This document shows, in pieces, positions 7,710-14,863 of a stretch of 23,518 bases of DNA (position 1 is its first letter; each line of letters begins with the position of its first letter). Below the pieces are notes generated by a model, which saw nothing but the letters and a program-made list of their open reading frames with translations, did not search any database and was not told where the DNA came from. Both the position numbers and the translations under genes were made by a program. Source of the DNA: a virus; the IMG/VR virus record IMGVR_UViG_3300025082_000073, positions 1-23,518 of that record. The stretch is one strand, 5' to 3'.

Positions 7710-8626
7710 AAACTTAAGTATTTAGGTTTTAAAATTTCCCATGAGTTTTGTTCTGCCCATTTTTTGCCCTTTCTAGAAAATTCTGTTATATCCTCTCCAT
7801 ACCATTGATCTATCTTTTGGGCTATAGCAGCAGGATCATAGACTGCACAAGGAAAACTCACAGCTAAACTTTCAGTTGTATATTTATTAACAGGGATAAG
7901 TGGTTCAAGAGGCAACCAAGAATTAATAGGTGATCTATTCCCAGCCATTACTAACATTCCACTTGCATAAGCTTCCTGAAGAGGAAGTGATAGTCCATTG
8001 AATTTCTCAGGAAAGATAAATACATCACCTTCTTTATACAATGATTCATAGCCTACTGTTCCACATCTTACTTCTATCCTTGGATCTTTAACATCAAAAT
8101 CTTTACCCTGTGTTCTTATGATTAATTTTGCATCACTCTTTACATGTTTAAAGGCCTCTATTAGCTCTCTAGTGCCATTCCTGCCCCCTAAACCACCATG
8201 ACCAGCATTATGTACAAAAACTTCTGCTTTCTTTCTTAAACGCCATTTTTGTGATACTGGAACATTTATACGAGTCCCTTGTGGAAAAAACTCTTGTTCT
8301 AAATTAGATGGGTTTAAAATAAGATCAAACTCATTAACAACAATCGGATTAGAACACTCATACATCGGCATTATCACAGTTTTTATTTTTCTTTCTACTG
8401 CTTTATAAACAATTTCATTATAAAAAGGAGTTTCAAAGAAGAGCAAAGTATCACAAATATCTAAAAGTTCTTCTGCAGTAGCCAACCTATCAGGATACCA
8501 CCAACTATGATTCTCTCTATGTTTATGAGGTTGTACTACAACTTTATCTATTATCCCATTATTATAAAAATCCTTTGCAAGAATTCCTAAACCTTGATTA
8601 GTAGCGTAAACAATAGAACCTATCAT
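7697..8626 (-). CDS. Glycosyltransferase, GT-B fold (GT4-like)
   Basis: A 309-residue protein with two Rossmann-like halves. The second begins at VFVHNAGHGGLGGRNGTREL (136-155) and carries a donor-site segment (FPEKFNGLSLPLQEAYASGM, 205-224). In that segment E207 and E218 sit where GT4 enzymes have their EX7E-type glutamates, though the spacing is longer. It has no membrane segment, so it acts in the cytosol, using an NDP-sugar to extend a glycan. Donor and acceptor are unknown. It overlaps the methyltransferase stop by 4 nt (ATGA) and the epimerase start by 13 nt. Confidence 0.75.
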   Translation of the reverse strand: MIGSIVYATNQGLGILAKDFYNNGIIDKVVVQPHKHRENHSWWYPDRLATAEELLDICDTLLFFETPFYNEIVYKAVERKIKTVIMPMYECSNPIVVNEFDLILNPSNLEQEFFPQGTRINVPVSQKWRLRKKAEVFVHNAGHGGLGGRNGTRELIEAFKHVKSDAKLIIRTQGKDFDVKDPRIEVRCGTVGYESLYKEGDVFIFPEKFNGLSLPLQEAYASGMLVMAGNRSPINSWLPLEPLIPVNKYTTESLAVSFPCAVYDPAAIAQKIDQWYGEDITEFSRKGKKWAEQNSWEILKPKYLSLCEK

Positions 8627-9099
8627 ATTATTTCGTAGTTACCTGGATTAGTGTATTCCAAAATAAGAATCTGCTTTGCAACTCGCTTTAATTCTTTTAG
8701 CATCTTTTCCCACTCTTCTTCACCTAGGTTATCTGTTACCATTGCTTTAATGGAAGTACAAAATGCCCAATTAAACGATTTGTCTTCAAAAGGTAGTTCT
8801 TTAAGATTAGCTACTTCAAACTTACGATCAGGAAAGAGACTCTTTGCTTTTTCAATAAAGTCTGGTGAAAAGTCAACTCCAATATAACTAACATCTCTTC
8901 GGAACCAGTCTGAAGAACGACCAAATCCACATCCAGCATCCAAAACTTTACCTGTGATATTCTTAAAAGCTATTTGGCTATGAATCCTAGTTATTTCATC
9001 CCAGTCTTCTTGGGTAGTAGCATAAACACTATGAAATAGTCTAGACGCAGTGTCTATTCTCTTCTTCCAAAACTCTTGCGTATCTATTGGTTTAGGCAT
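8623..9099 (-). CDS. Class I SAM-dependent methyltransferase
   Basis: A 158-residue protein from the ATG at 9099. VLDAGCGFG (52-60) is the SAM-binding motif I. A later strand with VGVDFS-like IGVDFSPDF (about 73-81) gives the acidic motif II, and ELPFEDKSFNWAFC is the motif around strand 4. It fits Methyltransf_11-type enzymes, often used for O-, N- or C-methylation of sugars. It is short against 200-250 residues and may lack a C-terminal subdomain. An in-frame TTG at 9123 would add eight residues; I prefer ATG. It overlaps the GNAT gene by 16 nt. A methylated glycan cap is the likely product. Confidence 0.8.
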   Translation of the reverse strand: MPKPIDTQEFWKKRIDTASRLFHSVYATTQEDWDEITRIHSQIAFKNITGKVLDAGCGFGRSSDWFRRDVSYIGVDFSPDFIEKAKSLFPDRKFEVANLKELPFEDKSFNWAFCTSIKAMVTDNLGEEEWEKMLKELKRVAKQILILEYTNPGNYEII

Positions 9100-9449
9100 A
9101 GATTGTTTTTTAAAGTTTCCCAATTAACGATACCTAACACAGCATCTTCTTTATATAAATGTTTAATTATAATCTCTGTAAAACCTAAACGTCTATAAAA
9201 ATGTCCTGCTGATTCATTGGAGGCTAATCTAAAAACAAACACAGAGGTGTAGGGAGGTTTAACTGTTGTAACGAATTTTTTAAAAAGCTCTGTTGCGTAT
9301 CCTTTTCTTGTTTCACTAACTTCTATAAATAGAATCTCATAGTTTTCACCTGTAGACATTTGCCAAGCAATAAAGCCTGTTTCATCCCAGATATAATCTG
9401 CTCCTTTATACTGGCTTAGTCTCTTTAGAAAGTCTTGCTTGGATGTCAT
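9084..9449 (-). CDS. GNAT-family N-acetyltransferase
   Basis: A 121-residue single-domain protein. A strand IEVSE is followed by ETRKGYATELF (46-56), the acetyl-CoA pyrophosphate loop of GNAT motif A. NESAGHFYRRLGF (78-90) is the typical motif B helix with its tyrosine and the RLGF turn. In this context the likely substrate is an amino group placed on a nucleotide sugar by the DegT-type aminotransferase, giving an N-acetylated sugar; this is inference. The gene overlaps the transferase gene upstream by 44 nt and the methyltransferase downstream. Confidence 0.8.
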   Translation of the reverse strand: MTSKQDFLKRLSQYKGADYIWDETGFIAWQMSTGENYEILFIEVSETRKGYATELFKKFVTTVKPPYTSVFVFRLASNESAGHFYRRLGFTEIIIKHLYKEDAVLGIVNWETLKNNLCLNQ

Positions 9450-10275
9450 AAAGTTTGTTTGCTATGTTTTTTGTCATTACTTCGTTAGAAAAGTTATCAA
9501 CAATGTACTTACGTGCTTTTATTATATCAATTTTTGGAGGTTTTTGCCACATTTGTTCCATTTTTCGTGCAAAATCATCACGATCATCCCATTTAAAGTA
9601 AGTTCCAAAGTCTTTTAGATATTCCATTCCACCTTGATAAGGAGAGTCTGCGATGAGTGCAGGTTTTCCATTCCATAATCCCTCTATAAGCGTTAAACCA
9701 CCTGTTGAGGCTTCCATATACTCACAGACCATGAAACGGCAATTAGACACCATTTTACGCCATTCAGGAGGTTCTAATCCATGATCTGGCCACTCATAAG
9801 GTACTTTGTTCTCCTCACACCATTGTTTTGTAATTCCCCAGTTAGGTTCAGGATATTCTCTTAAATGATTCAATACATAACCACCATCAGTAACTTCATG
9901 GTCATACACTGAGATAGCAGTAGGAACAACAACAGCTTCAATATCAAACATTTCTTTTAGCCTCATCTTTGTTCCATTGTTTGGTACGAATACTACAGCA
10001 CTCTCTTGCAGAAATTGAGCATAACCTTCCCAATCATAGTCCCACTTTCTAGGATTCTCTATAGCCCATTTATAGAAATCCCAGCAGTAGTTGATTGTTG
10101 GTATACCTGTTTTTCTTGCAAACCTATGGGCTATCCTGTAATTAAGTACGCTATCATTCCATATAAAATCTACCTTTTCTTCTTCGTCTTCTGTACATTC
10201 AACTCCATGGCTATTCAGAAGATCGTAAAACCTTCTTTGATGTTCGTTTACCCCGTTTAGAAATAAAATCTTCAT
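9406..10275 (-). CDS. Glycosyltransferase-like protein, GT-B fold
   Basis: A 289-residue protein. The start MKILFLNGV is a Rossmann-type first strand, and VVFVPNNGTKMRLKE (about 94-108) and VVVPTAI mark the end of the first half. In the second half, STGGLTLIEGLWNGKPALIA (about 195-214) is the donor-binding segment of GT-B transferases, with a glutamate in the position expected for nucleotide ribose binding. It has no membrane segment. Donor and acceptor are unknown. It overlaps the CgeB-like gene by 65 nt and the GNAT gene by 44 nt, so it is probably translationally coupled. Confidence 0.7.
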   Translation of the reverse strand: MKILFLNGVNEHQRRFYDLLNSHGVECTEDEEEKVDFIWNDSVLNYRIAHRFARKTGIPTINYCWDFYKWAIENPRKWDYDWEGYAQFLQESAVVFVPNNGTKMRLKEMFDIEAVVVPTAISVYDHEVTDGGYVLNHLREYPEPNWGITKQWCEENKVPYEWPDHGLEPPEWRKMVSNCRFMVCEYMEASTGGLTLIEGLWNGKPALIADSPYQGGMEYLKDFGTYFKWDDRDDFARKMEQMWQKPPKIDIIKARKYIVDNFSNEVMTKNIANKLYDIQARLSKETKPV

Positions 10276-11170
10276 ATATCTTTAAAAACTGCTTACATCT
10301 ATGATTAAAAGTATATTTGTTCTTCATTGTATTAAAACCATGACTTGCAATTTCTTCTCTAAGTTTAGGACGTTCTAGAAAGTAATCTATCTTCTCTGCT
10401 AATCCTTTAAAATCACCATAGTAATAAGGGACAAAGTCTTTATACAAAGTAAACTCTTTATCAATGTCTTTAATGAAGGGTCTTATTAGAAAACCTCCAC
10501 GTCCTATAACTTCATATATTCTATTAGACCAATAACTATCACTATACATTGAATCACCTATAATAATCTTAGACCCAGCATAAAGCTTATTCAGTTCATG
10601 CCCTCTAATAGAAAAAGAATTATCTCGTCCTATCCAAGTGAACTTATCACCATACCTACCAGTAAGAAAACCCATTAACTTCTGTCTGTAGGGAAAAGAA
10701 CGATTTTTAGTGCCAAGAAAAACAATGTCGTAATCAAAATCAGTCTCAGTAGCTCTGTAGTTAAATTCTTTTGGAATTCCTTGTCTTAGAACCTTCTGAT
10801 TGACACCTAGTTTAGTATATTCCTTGATATGTCCTCCATCAGTTAGAATTGTAAGGTCGGCCCAAAGAAAATGAAAGGTCTTTACTACCCTTTGTCTAGG
10901 AGGATGACCCAGTAATAGATCAAATGTCCAGCTAACAGTAGGTATATCTCTGTTTTTTAAACTTTCTATCAGATTAACAGCCCCAGGAATCTGTAGCTTT
11001 GTAAATAAAACAAAATCAGGTTTTATCCTCTCAATCTCTTCTAAACATCTCATGCTTTGAGCTCCTTGTTCTTCTATGCGATGAACTTCAACCCCTAAAT
11101 CCTCAAAAGCTTGTGCTATTGGTTCTTCATCCCATATATTCTTAAATCTTGCTATAAAAACCATCTTCAT
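10211..11170 (-). CDS. CgeB-like glycosyltransferase (Glyco_trans_1_2 type)
   Basis: A 319-residue protein. The N-terminal half has KPDFVLFTK-like and TVSWTFDLL strands and a DLTILTDGGH segment. The C-terminal half has YDIVFLGTKN, then SNRIYEVIGRGGFLIRPF (215-232) and FTFNHRC-like KYTFNHRCKQFL near the end. This order is typical of CgeB/spore-maturation-type GT-B transferases, which are frequent in phage and bacterial glycan clusters. It is soluble and cytosolic. Its start overlaps the stop of the 74-residue zinc protein by 4 nt (ATGA), and its end overlaps the next transferase by 65 nt. Confidence 0.8.
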   Translation of the reverse strand: MKMVFIARFKNIWDEEPIAQAFEDLGVEVHRIEEQGAQSMRCLEEIERIKPDFVLFTKLQIPGAVNLIESLKNRDIPTVSWTFDLLLGHPPRQRVVKTFHFLWADLTILTDGGHIKEYTKLGVNQKVLRQGIPKEFNYRATETDFDYDIVFLGTKNRSFPYRQKLMGFLTGRYGDKFTWIGRDNSFSIRGHELNKLYAGSKIIIGDSMYSDSYWSNRIYEVIGRGGFLIRPFIKDIDKEFTLYKDFVPYYYGDFKGLAEKIDYFLERPKLREEIASHGFNTMKNKYTFNHRCKQFLKIYEDFISKRGKRTSKKVLRSSE

Positions 11171-11391
11171 AAATGGGATGTTTTATGTTTTTCAATTTCT
11201 TTAGAGATAACCCCACAAAAAGGGCATTCATCTTTTGGGGGTTCTTTGAACTTAGTATCGGAATCTCTATAAACTTCTTTTGATTCATCAAGTAAGACAA
11301 ACCCTCGTTTGAGTGTTGCCTCTAGATGCTTCAAGGGGACATCAAGAACTTTTCCATCAGTTAATCTTTTAACGTATGCGTATCTTTCCAT
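11167..11391 (-). CDS. 74-residue zinc-finger protein in the glycan cassette
   Basis: A small charged protein ending in CPFCGVISKEIEKHKTSH. This C-x2-C-x9-H-x3-H pattern matches a C2H2-like zinc finger with a slightly short loop. The N-terminal half has a strand-helix feel (YVKRLTDGKVLDVP). It lies between the GT-A transferase and the CgeB-like transferase, overlapping them by 31 and 4 nt. No enzyme motif is present. It could be an adaptor or nucleic-acid-binding regulator of the cassette, or a phage small gene caught within it. The function is unknown. Confidence 0.65.
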   Translation of the reverse strand: MERYAYVKRLTDGKVLDVPLKHLEATLKRGFVLLDESKEVYRDSDTKFKEPPKDECPFCGVISKEIEKHKTSHL

Positions 11392-12143
11392 AGTTCCTCT
11401 AAAAACTTAGGCTTCTTTTCCCTTGGTTTTCCTTCTTGGAGAGAAGCAATCTTATTTAACAATCCTTGACGGTCGAAATCAAACATCTTCATCTCACTGG
11501 CTAGATCATCATAGTACATCCTATGTTTAAAGATTGCTTTAGGATCATATTGTTGGTATCTTTCAACTTTTCTCTGTCTATCTTCTACCTTCATCAAACC
11601 GAAATGCTCTAGGTAATAGGGTACATACCAACCATAGATATACATTATTGGAGGAGCTAATCCACAATGAAGATTCTTCTTTTGAAACTGTAAACCATGT
11701 TCTGGCATGTACTTGTAAAATCTAATATTCCAGAATCTTTGTACACCTGCTCCATGAGCAAAGTGTTCTCTATCGTTATAGAGGTTAACAACCATGAAAT
11801 GGTAAGCAATCTCACCTAGTGTAGTCAATCTTTCGGCTTCTTCTCTAGTAAACTCAGGAGCAAATACTTCATCAGAGTCTAAAGCAATGATCCAATCAGG
11901 ATTCATTTCTTCTCCGATCTTAGTCAATAGATCAGTCTTAATAGTAGGTTGATGTAGTCCCCATTCTCTATCATCTGCATACCACTTATACCCATACTTC
12001 TCTATCAGATCTATCTCTTTTTGAGTACCATTGTTAAGTACTATCATTGCATCATCACACAATCGTTTGAATTCTTTTAAAGAACCTTCTAGGTAACGAT
12101 CTACTTCTCCACCTCCACAGACCATTAATCCAATTATTCGCAT
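11361..12143 (-). CDS. Glycosyltransferase, GT-A fold (GT2-like)
   Basis: A 260-residue soluble protein. After MRIIGLMVCGGG a GT2-type start leads to the DxD-bearing segment WIIALDSDEVF (84-94), the metal and nucleotide-sugar site of GT-A enzymes. A helix-rich, aromatic C-terminal half follows (RFWNIRFYKYMPEHG, then WYVPYYLEHFG). It resembles small GT2_4-like transferases that lack membrane helices. It is the first enzyme of the cassette in transcription order and overlaps the 66-residue gene upstream by 10 nt. It may add the first sugar to the acceptor, which is only inference. Confidence 0.8.
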   Translation of the reverse strand: MRIIGLMVCGGGEVDRYLEGSLKEFKRLCDDAMIVLNNGTQKEIDLIEKYGYKWYADDREWGLHQPTIKTDLLTKIGEEMNPDWIIALDSDEVFAPEFTREEAERLTTLGEIAYHFMVVNLYNDREHFAHGAGVQRFWNIRFYKYMPEHGLQFQKKNLHCGLAPPIMYIYGWYVPYYLEHFGLMKVEDRQRKVERYQQYDPKAIFKHRMYYDDLASEMKMFDFDRQGLLNKIASLQEGKPREKKPKFLEELWKDTHTLKD

Positions 12144-12334
12144 AAACCTAGCATTTCTTCAAGAATTGCTAACTTCTTTTTACCTTCTTCCATTCCTAGT
12201 TTATTCTTTTCAATATCTTCTGTATATGCTTCGTTATCTAATCTTTCTAACACTTCTATATTAATCTCTTGAGCTATAAAACCTTGTTTAATGTCATTGA
12301 CAGCTTTTTCAAGCAGTTCTTTTTTGTTCATCAT
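12134..12334 (-). CDS. Small helical acidic protein, unknown
   Basis: A 66-residue, Lys/Glu-rich, probably all-helical protein with leucines at heptad-like spacing (LLEKAVNDI, then IEVLERLDN and LAILEEMLGL), so a short coiled coil is possible. Two adjacent ATGs (12334, 12331) can start it. It overlaps the 123-residue gene upstream by 26 nt and the GT2-like transferase by 10 nt, linking the capsid block to the glycan cassette. No family recognised. Confidence 0.55.
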   Translation of the reverse strand: MMNKKELLEKAVNDIKQGFIAQEINIEVLERLDNEAYTEDIEKNKLGMEEGKKKLAILEEMLGLCE

Positions 12335-12680
12335 ATGTTTTTTGCATTTTTTTAATAAATGGTAGTTCTGTTAACTTATCCTTTGCGGGCAAACGTCCAT
12401 CCTTGATAGCTTTATCTATCTCAACATCTAAATATTTGTTGTATCTCTTCTCCATCTTTTTACTTACTTCGTACTCAACCTTTGAAAGAAGTCCAGAATC
12501 CATCAATCTTTGTAGTCTTTCTTTCTTTACATCACTGATATCATCACTTTCAAGGGCTTTACCTATTACGAACTCTAATTCTGGTGATTTCTTATGTTCT
12601 GTTATCAGAGCATCCTTTAATTCTTGAGGGACATTATCTTGTATCTCCTTTAGAACCTTCTCTATTTTTTTTCTATTCAT
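12309..12680 (-). CDS. Charged helical protein downstream of capsid, unknown
   Basis: A 123-residue protein, very rich in Lys, Glu and Asp and predicted by eye as almost all helix (KKIEKVLKEIQDN, then VSKKMEKRYNKYLDVEIDKAIKDG). It has no cysteine and no membrane segment. It follows another small gene with an ATGA overlap and lies two genes after the major capsid gene. Possible roles are head completion, a minor capsid component or a glycosylation acceptor/adaptor; none is supported by a motif. Confidence 0.55.
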   Translation of the reverse strand: MNRKKIEKVLKEIQDNVPQELKDALITEHKKSPELEFVIGKALESDDISDVKKERLQRLMDSGLLSKVEYEVSKKMEKRYNKYLDVEIDKAIKDGRLPAKDKLTELPFIKKMQKTYDEQKRTA

Positions 12681-12997
12681 ACTCTTTTATTCATATAGTT
12701 AGCCCCATTCCCATAGACATTAACTACTTTAGGAACTTGTAAATTACCTCTTGCTACTTCTAGTTCCTCCTTTTTACCTAGATCTATCCTAGCTAAAGCA
12801 GCCACCTGTCCTTCCTCTTGAAAGATTTTATGGGCTTCTTGTACAGCTTTAAAAAAGGTTTTTCCATCAGAAACACCTACTTGTTTAAACTTATTATGAA
12901 TTTTGGATGCTTCCCTCTCCTCTACTTCGATGATGCTCCCATTAGGTCTTTCATAAAAGAATGTCTTTTTTGGGGGTTCGAGTTTATGTACTTGCAT
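12677..12997 (-). CDS. Small protein directly after the capsid gene, unknown
   Basis: A 106-residue protein. The N-terminal part has a strand pair around FFYERPNGSIIEVEE (13-27). The middle is a helix (KTFFKAVQEAHKIFQEEGQVAALA), and the tail is Asn/Gly-rich. The ATG directly abuts the 54-nt inverted-repeat element, so its initiation region would lie at the base of that RNA structure. It is the first gene after the major capsid gene. A head-associated role is plausible from position only. Confidence 0.55.
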   Translation of the reverse strand: MQVHKLEPPKKTFFYERPNGSIIEVEEREASKIHNKFKQVGVSDGKTFFKAVQEAHKIFQEEGQVAALARIDLGKKEELEVARGNLQVPKVVNVYGNGANYMNKRV

Positions 12998-13051
12998 AAA
13001 TTGTTTCCATTACGTTGGCTTCTCCGTAATGGTAGAGAAGCCAAACAATTT
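12998..13051 (-). promoter_or_regulatory. 54-nt element of three interleaved perfect inverted repeats
   Basis: On the minus strand the order is AAATTGTTT, GGCTTCTC, TA, CCATTACG, GAGAAGCC, AA, CGTAATGG, AAACAATTT. The outer pair (9 bp), GGCTTCTC/GAGAAGCC (8 bp) and CCATTACG/CGTAATGG (8 bp) are all perfect. The two inner stems interleave, so they are either mutually exclusive hairpins or a strained H-type pseudoknot closed by the outer stem. The element starts 7 nt after the capsid stop and ends exactly at the next start codon. It has no T-tract, so it is not a normal terminator. A role in mRNA stability or translation control is inferred. Confidence 0.85.
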
Positions 13052-13058
13052 GCAATCC

Positions 13059-13988
13059 TTATGAGCCAAGGAAAGCAGATGATGCGTTCATCAAAACTCC
13101 ACCTGGTTCTCTCAAGACAGCTACTCCGTAGTTGATGTCAACTACAACTAGCAAGCCAAGATTTTGAACTAGATTATCTGATTGAACACGAACCTTTCCA
13201 CCACCTTTTGTCTGTAGCGCAAAGCCAAGACAAGACTGGTGAAGAAGCAGGTTACGATAAGTTTGTAGACCAGATACAACATTAGATGTTGTATATACAG
13301 GGATACCATACAAGAACCCACGAAGAGCTCGCTCCATTGCTGGAGAACGGAAGTTACCTGTTACGACCATACCAGCTTCATTAGCTGGACCTTTGATGGA
13401 CTGATCGTAGTATTTTGCAATAGCATGAAGCTGATTCCAGTATACGTAAGGATGTACAAAGAATGCACATTCAGTAAGATCGTAGTTAGTAGTATCAAGT
13501 TTTTCGATTGATTGACGTACTTCTGCATCTGAAAGAACTGTTGCAGTATCACCAACTGTATTAGTTGTGATAGAGCTCCAAAGAGCTGCAAGACTGTCTT
13601 CAAGTTCGTCAGCAAGCACAGATGATGCTTGTTTAGTATACTTCTGAACCATGTCGTATTTTGTAGCAATAGCAGTTAGGTCAGCGTCACCAATCAAGAA
13701 AGCAACGTACTTGTGTGTATTGATTGTCAAAGTAGTATCAACTGATGCAGGAGCGTCAGTTGTTACTTCTGCACCTTGTGTAGACTGTGTCTGAGCACTA
13801 AAGATATTAGTGTAGATGTCTGGTACATGGAAGATATCACCGCCTTGTGTAGCAAATGATGAAAGATCTGTAACGAAGTTGGCAAGTACAGTTTTAGCAA
13901 AAAATGCTTCGTTAACCATAGGTGTCCAGATCTCAGGGATCACCGCTACCAACTCTGTTGAGTCAAATGGGTCTGTTGTTACAGCCAT
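13059..13988 (-). CDS. Major capsid protein (HK97-fold type)
   Basis: A 309-residue protein with the usual features of phage coat proteins. The N-terminal region starts with TELVAVIPEIWTPMVNEAFF, and a beta strand IFHVPDI follows. The long spine helix lies near residues 105-140 (DADLTAIATKYDMVQKYTKQ, then LADELEDSLAALW). P-domain and A-domain strands come next (CAFFVHPYVYWNQL, GFLYGIPVYTTSNV), and the C-terminal LLVVVDINYGVAVLREPGGV is typical. It forms the icosahedral shell on the scaffold encoded just upstream. Codon choice looks somewhat richer in C/G-ending codons than its neighbours, as expected for a highly expressed gene. It lacks a clear SD site; the ATG lies 11 nt after the scaffold stop. 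Confidence 0.9.
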   Translation of the reverse strand: MAVTTDPFDSTELVAVIPEIWTPMVNEAFFAKTVLANFVTDLSSFATQGGDIFHVPDIYTNIFSAQTQSTQGAEVTTDAPASVDTTLTINTHKYVAFLIGDADLTAIATKYDMVQKYTKQASSVLADELEDSLAALWSSITTNTVGDTATVLSDAEVRQSIEKLDTTNYDLTECAFFVHPYVYWNQLHAIAKYYDQSIKGPANEAGMVVTGNFRSPAMERALRGFLYGIPVYTTSNVVSGLQTYRNLLLHQSCLGFALQTKGGGKVRVQSDNLVQNLGLLVVVDINYGVAVLREPGGVLMNASSAFLGS

Positions 13989-13999
13989 AAGAGGTTATA

Positions 14000-14560
14000 T
14001 TATCCCTTCTTTGCTCTAGACATAACTTTAGAAAAATTCTTTGCTCTTTCTTCTGTTGATTGTTCATCCCATGATTTCCCTTCGAAAGTCGTAGACTTCT
14101 TAGAGGAAGATGGAGTAGCATTATCAATGCGTTGTTGTGTCCTTTGAGCTTCTAATCCAGCCTTAAAGAATGAATTTTCTAGTGCTTCTTTTGGATCACC
14201 ACTACCAGCAAAACGGAATGCTAGATCTGTCTCTTCTGGAGATAGACCGTGATCATGTCCGAACTGGCGTTTTGTTTCTAGTGTTTCAAGAGAATTGAGT
14301 CTCTTAGTTACGTCATTATCAAGCTGAGGGGTTTGTTTAACAGCTTGTTCCTTCTCTTCTGAAGAATTAAGCTTTTCAAGCTTGGATCTAAAATGCTTTC
14401 GTTGAGCATCTAGTGTCCTAGCTTTCTTCCTAGCTTCTTTCAACTGCTCAATAGCAGAATCATAATCTAGGTCTTCGAGGTTTTCATCCTTTTCAGGAAG
14501 TGTTACCTCTTGTTCAAGGTCATCTTGGAGGTCCTTGTTCTCCATTTCGTCATTTTCCAT
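14000..14560 (-). CDS. Capsid scaffolding-like protein
   Basis: A 186-residue, strongly charged protein placed directly before the major capsid gene. The N-terminal about 35 residues are acidic, with many Asp/Glu. Residues about 36-65 form a likely coiled coil (IEQLKEARKKARTLDAQRKH). A second helical part lies around 85-140, and the C-terminus is basic and Ser-rich (VMSRAKKG). That architecture and position are those of phage scaffolding proteins, which assemble with the coat protein and leave before packaging. No protease motif is visible. An acidic-head, basic-tail layout fits electrostatic binding to the coat protein. Confidence 0.8.
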   Translation of the reverse strand: MENDEMENKDLQDDLEQEVTLPEKDENLEDLDYDSAIEQLKEARKKARTLDAQRKHFRSKLEKLNSSEEKEQAVKQTPQLDNDVTKRLNSLETLETKRQFGHDHGLSPEETDLAFRFAGSGDPKEALENSFFKAGLEAQRTQQRIDNATPSSSKKSTTFEGKSWDEQSTEERAKNFSKVMSRAKKG

Positions 14561-14586
14561 AGGTTTTGTCCTATTAGTAATTTAAA

Positions 14587-14631
14587 GGGGTTGATTCCCC
14601 GAGTACGTTTTTATAGAGGTTTACGTTCCTC
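14587..14631 (-). other. Two short hairpins between the portal-side gene and scaffold
   Basis: Minus strand: GAGG-AACGTAAA-CCTC (14616-14631) and GGGG-AATCAA-CCCC (14587-14600), the second followed by TTTAAATT. The stems are only 4 bp and the T-tract is weak, so this is at most a poor terminator or mRNA structure in the 69-nt gap before scaffold. Confidence 0.35.
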
Positions 14632-14863
14632 AGTTCCAATCATCGTTACCCTTCTCTAATCGTCCAGAAAGGATTTTTAAACGTTGTTGAAATTCATCTA
14701 ATATTTGCACTACTCCTAGTCTAACATCATTAGCAAGTTCAGGTTTTACACTAAGAGGTTTTCTAACATCGGCAGCATCAGATTTCATCTGTTCTAAATA
14801 CTCGACTAAAAATTTGCCATGATTGCTCTTAGCTAATCTCTCTAATTTCTTTTCATTTATCAT
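14630..14863 (-). CDS. Small helical protein between portal and scaffold
   Basis: A 77-residue, mainly helical protein (LERLAKSNHGKFLVEYLEQM at the start, then LGVVQILDEFQQRLKILSGR). Its start overlaps the portal stop by 4 nt (ATGA), so translation is probably coupled. Small proteins in this place are common in phage head modules and have no assigned role. No motif was recognised. Confidence 0.6.
   Translation of the reverse strand: MINEKKLERLAKSNHGKFLVEYLEQMKSDAADVRKPLSVKPELANDVRLGVVQILDEFQQRLKILSGRLEKGNDDWN

Noticed and set aside
9100-9123. TTG start for the methyltransferase
   Set aside because: An ATG at 9099 is available and the extra eight residues add no family feature.
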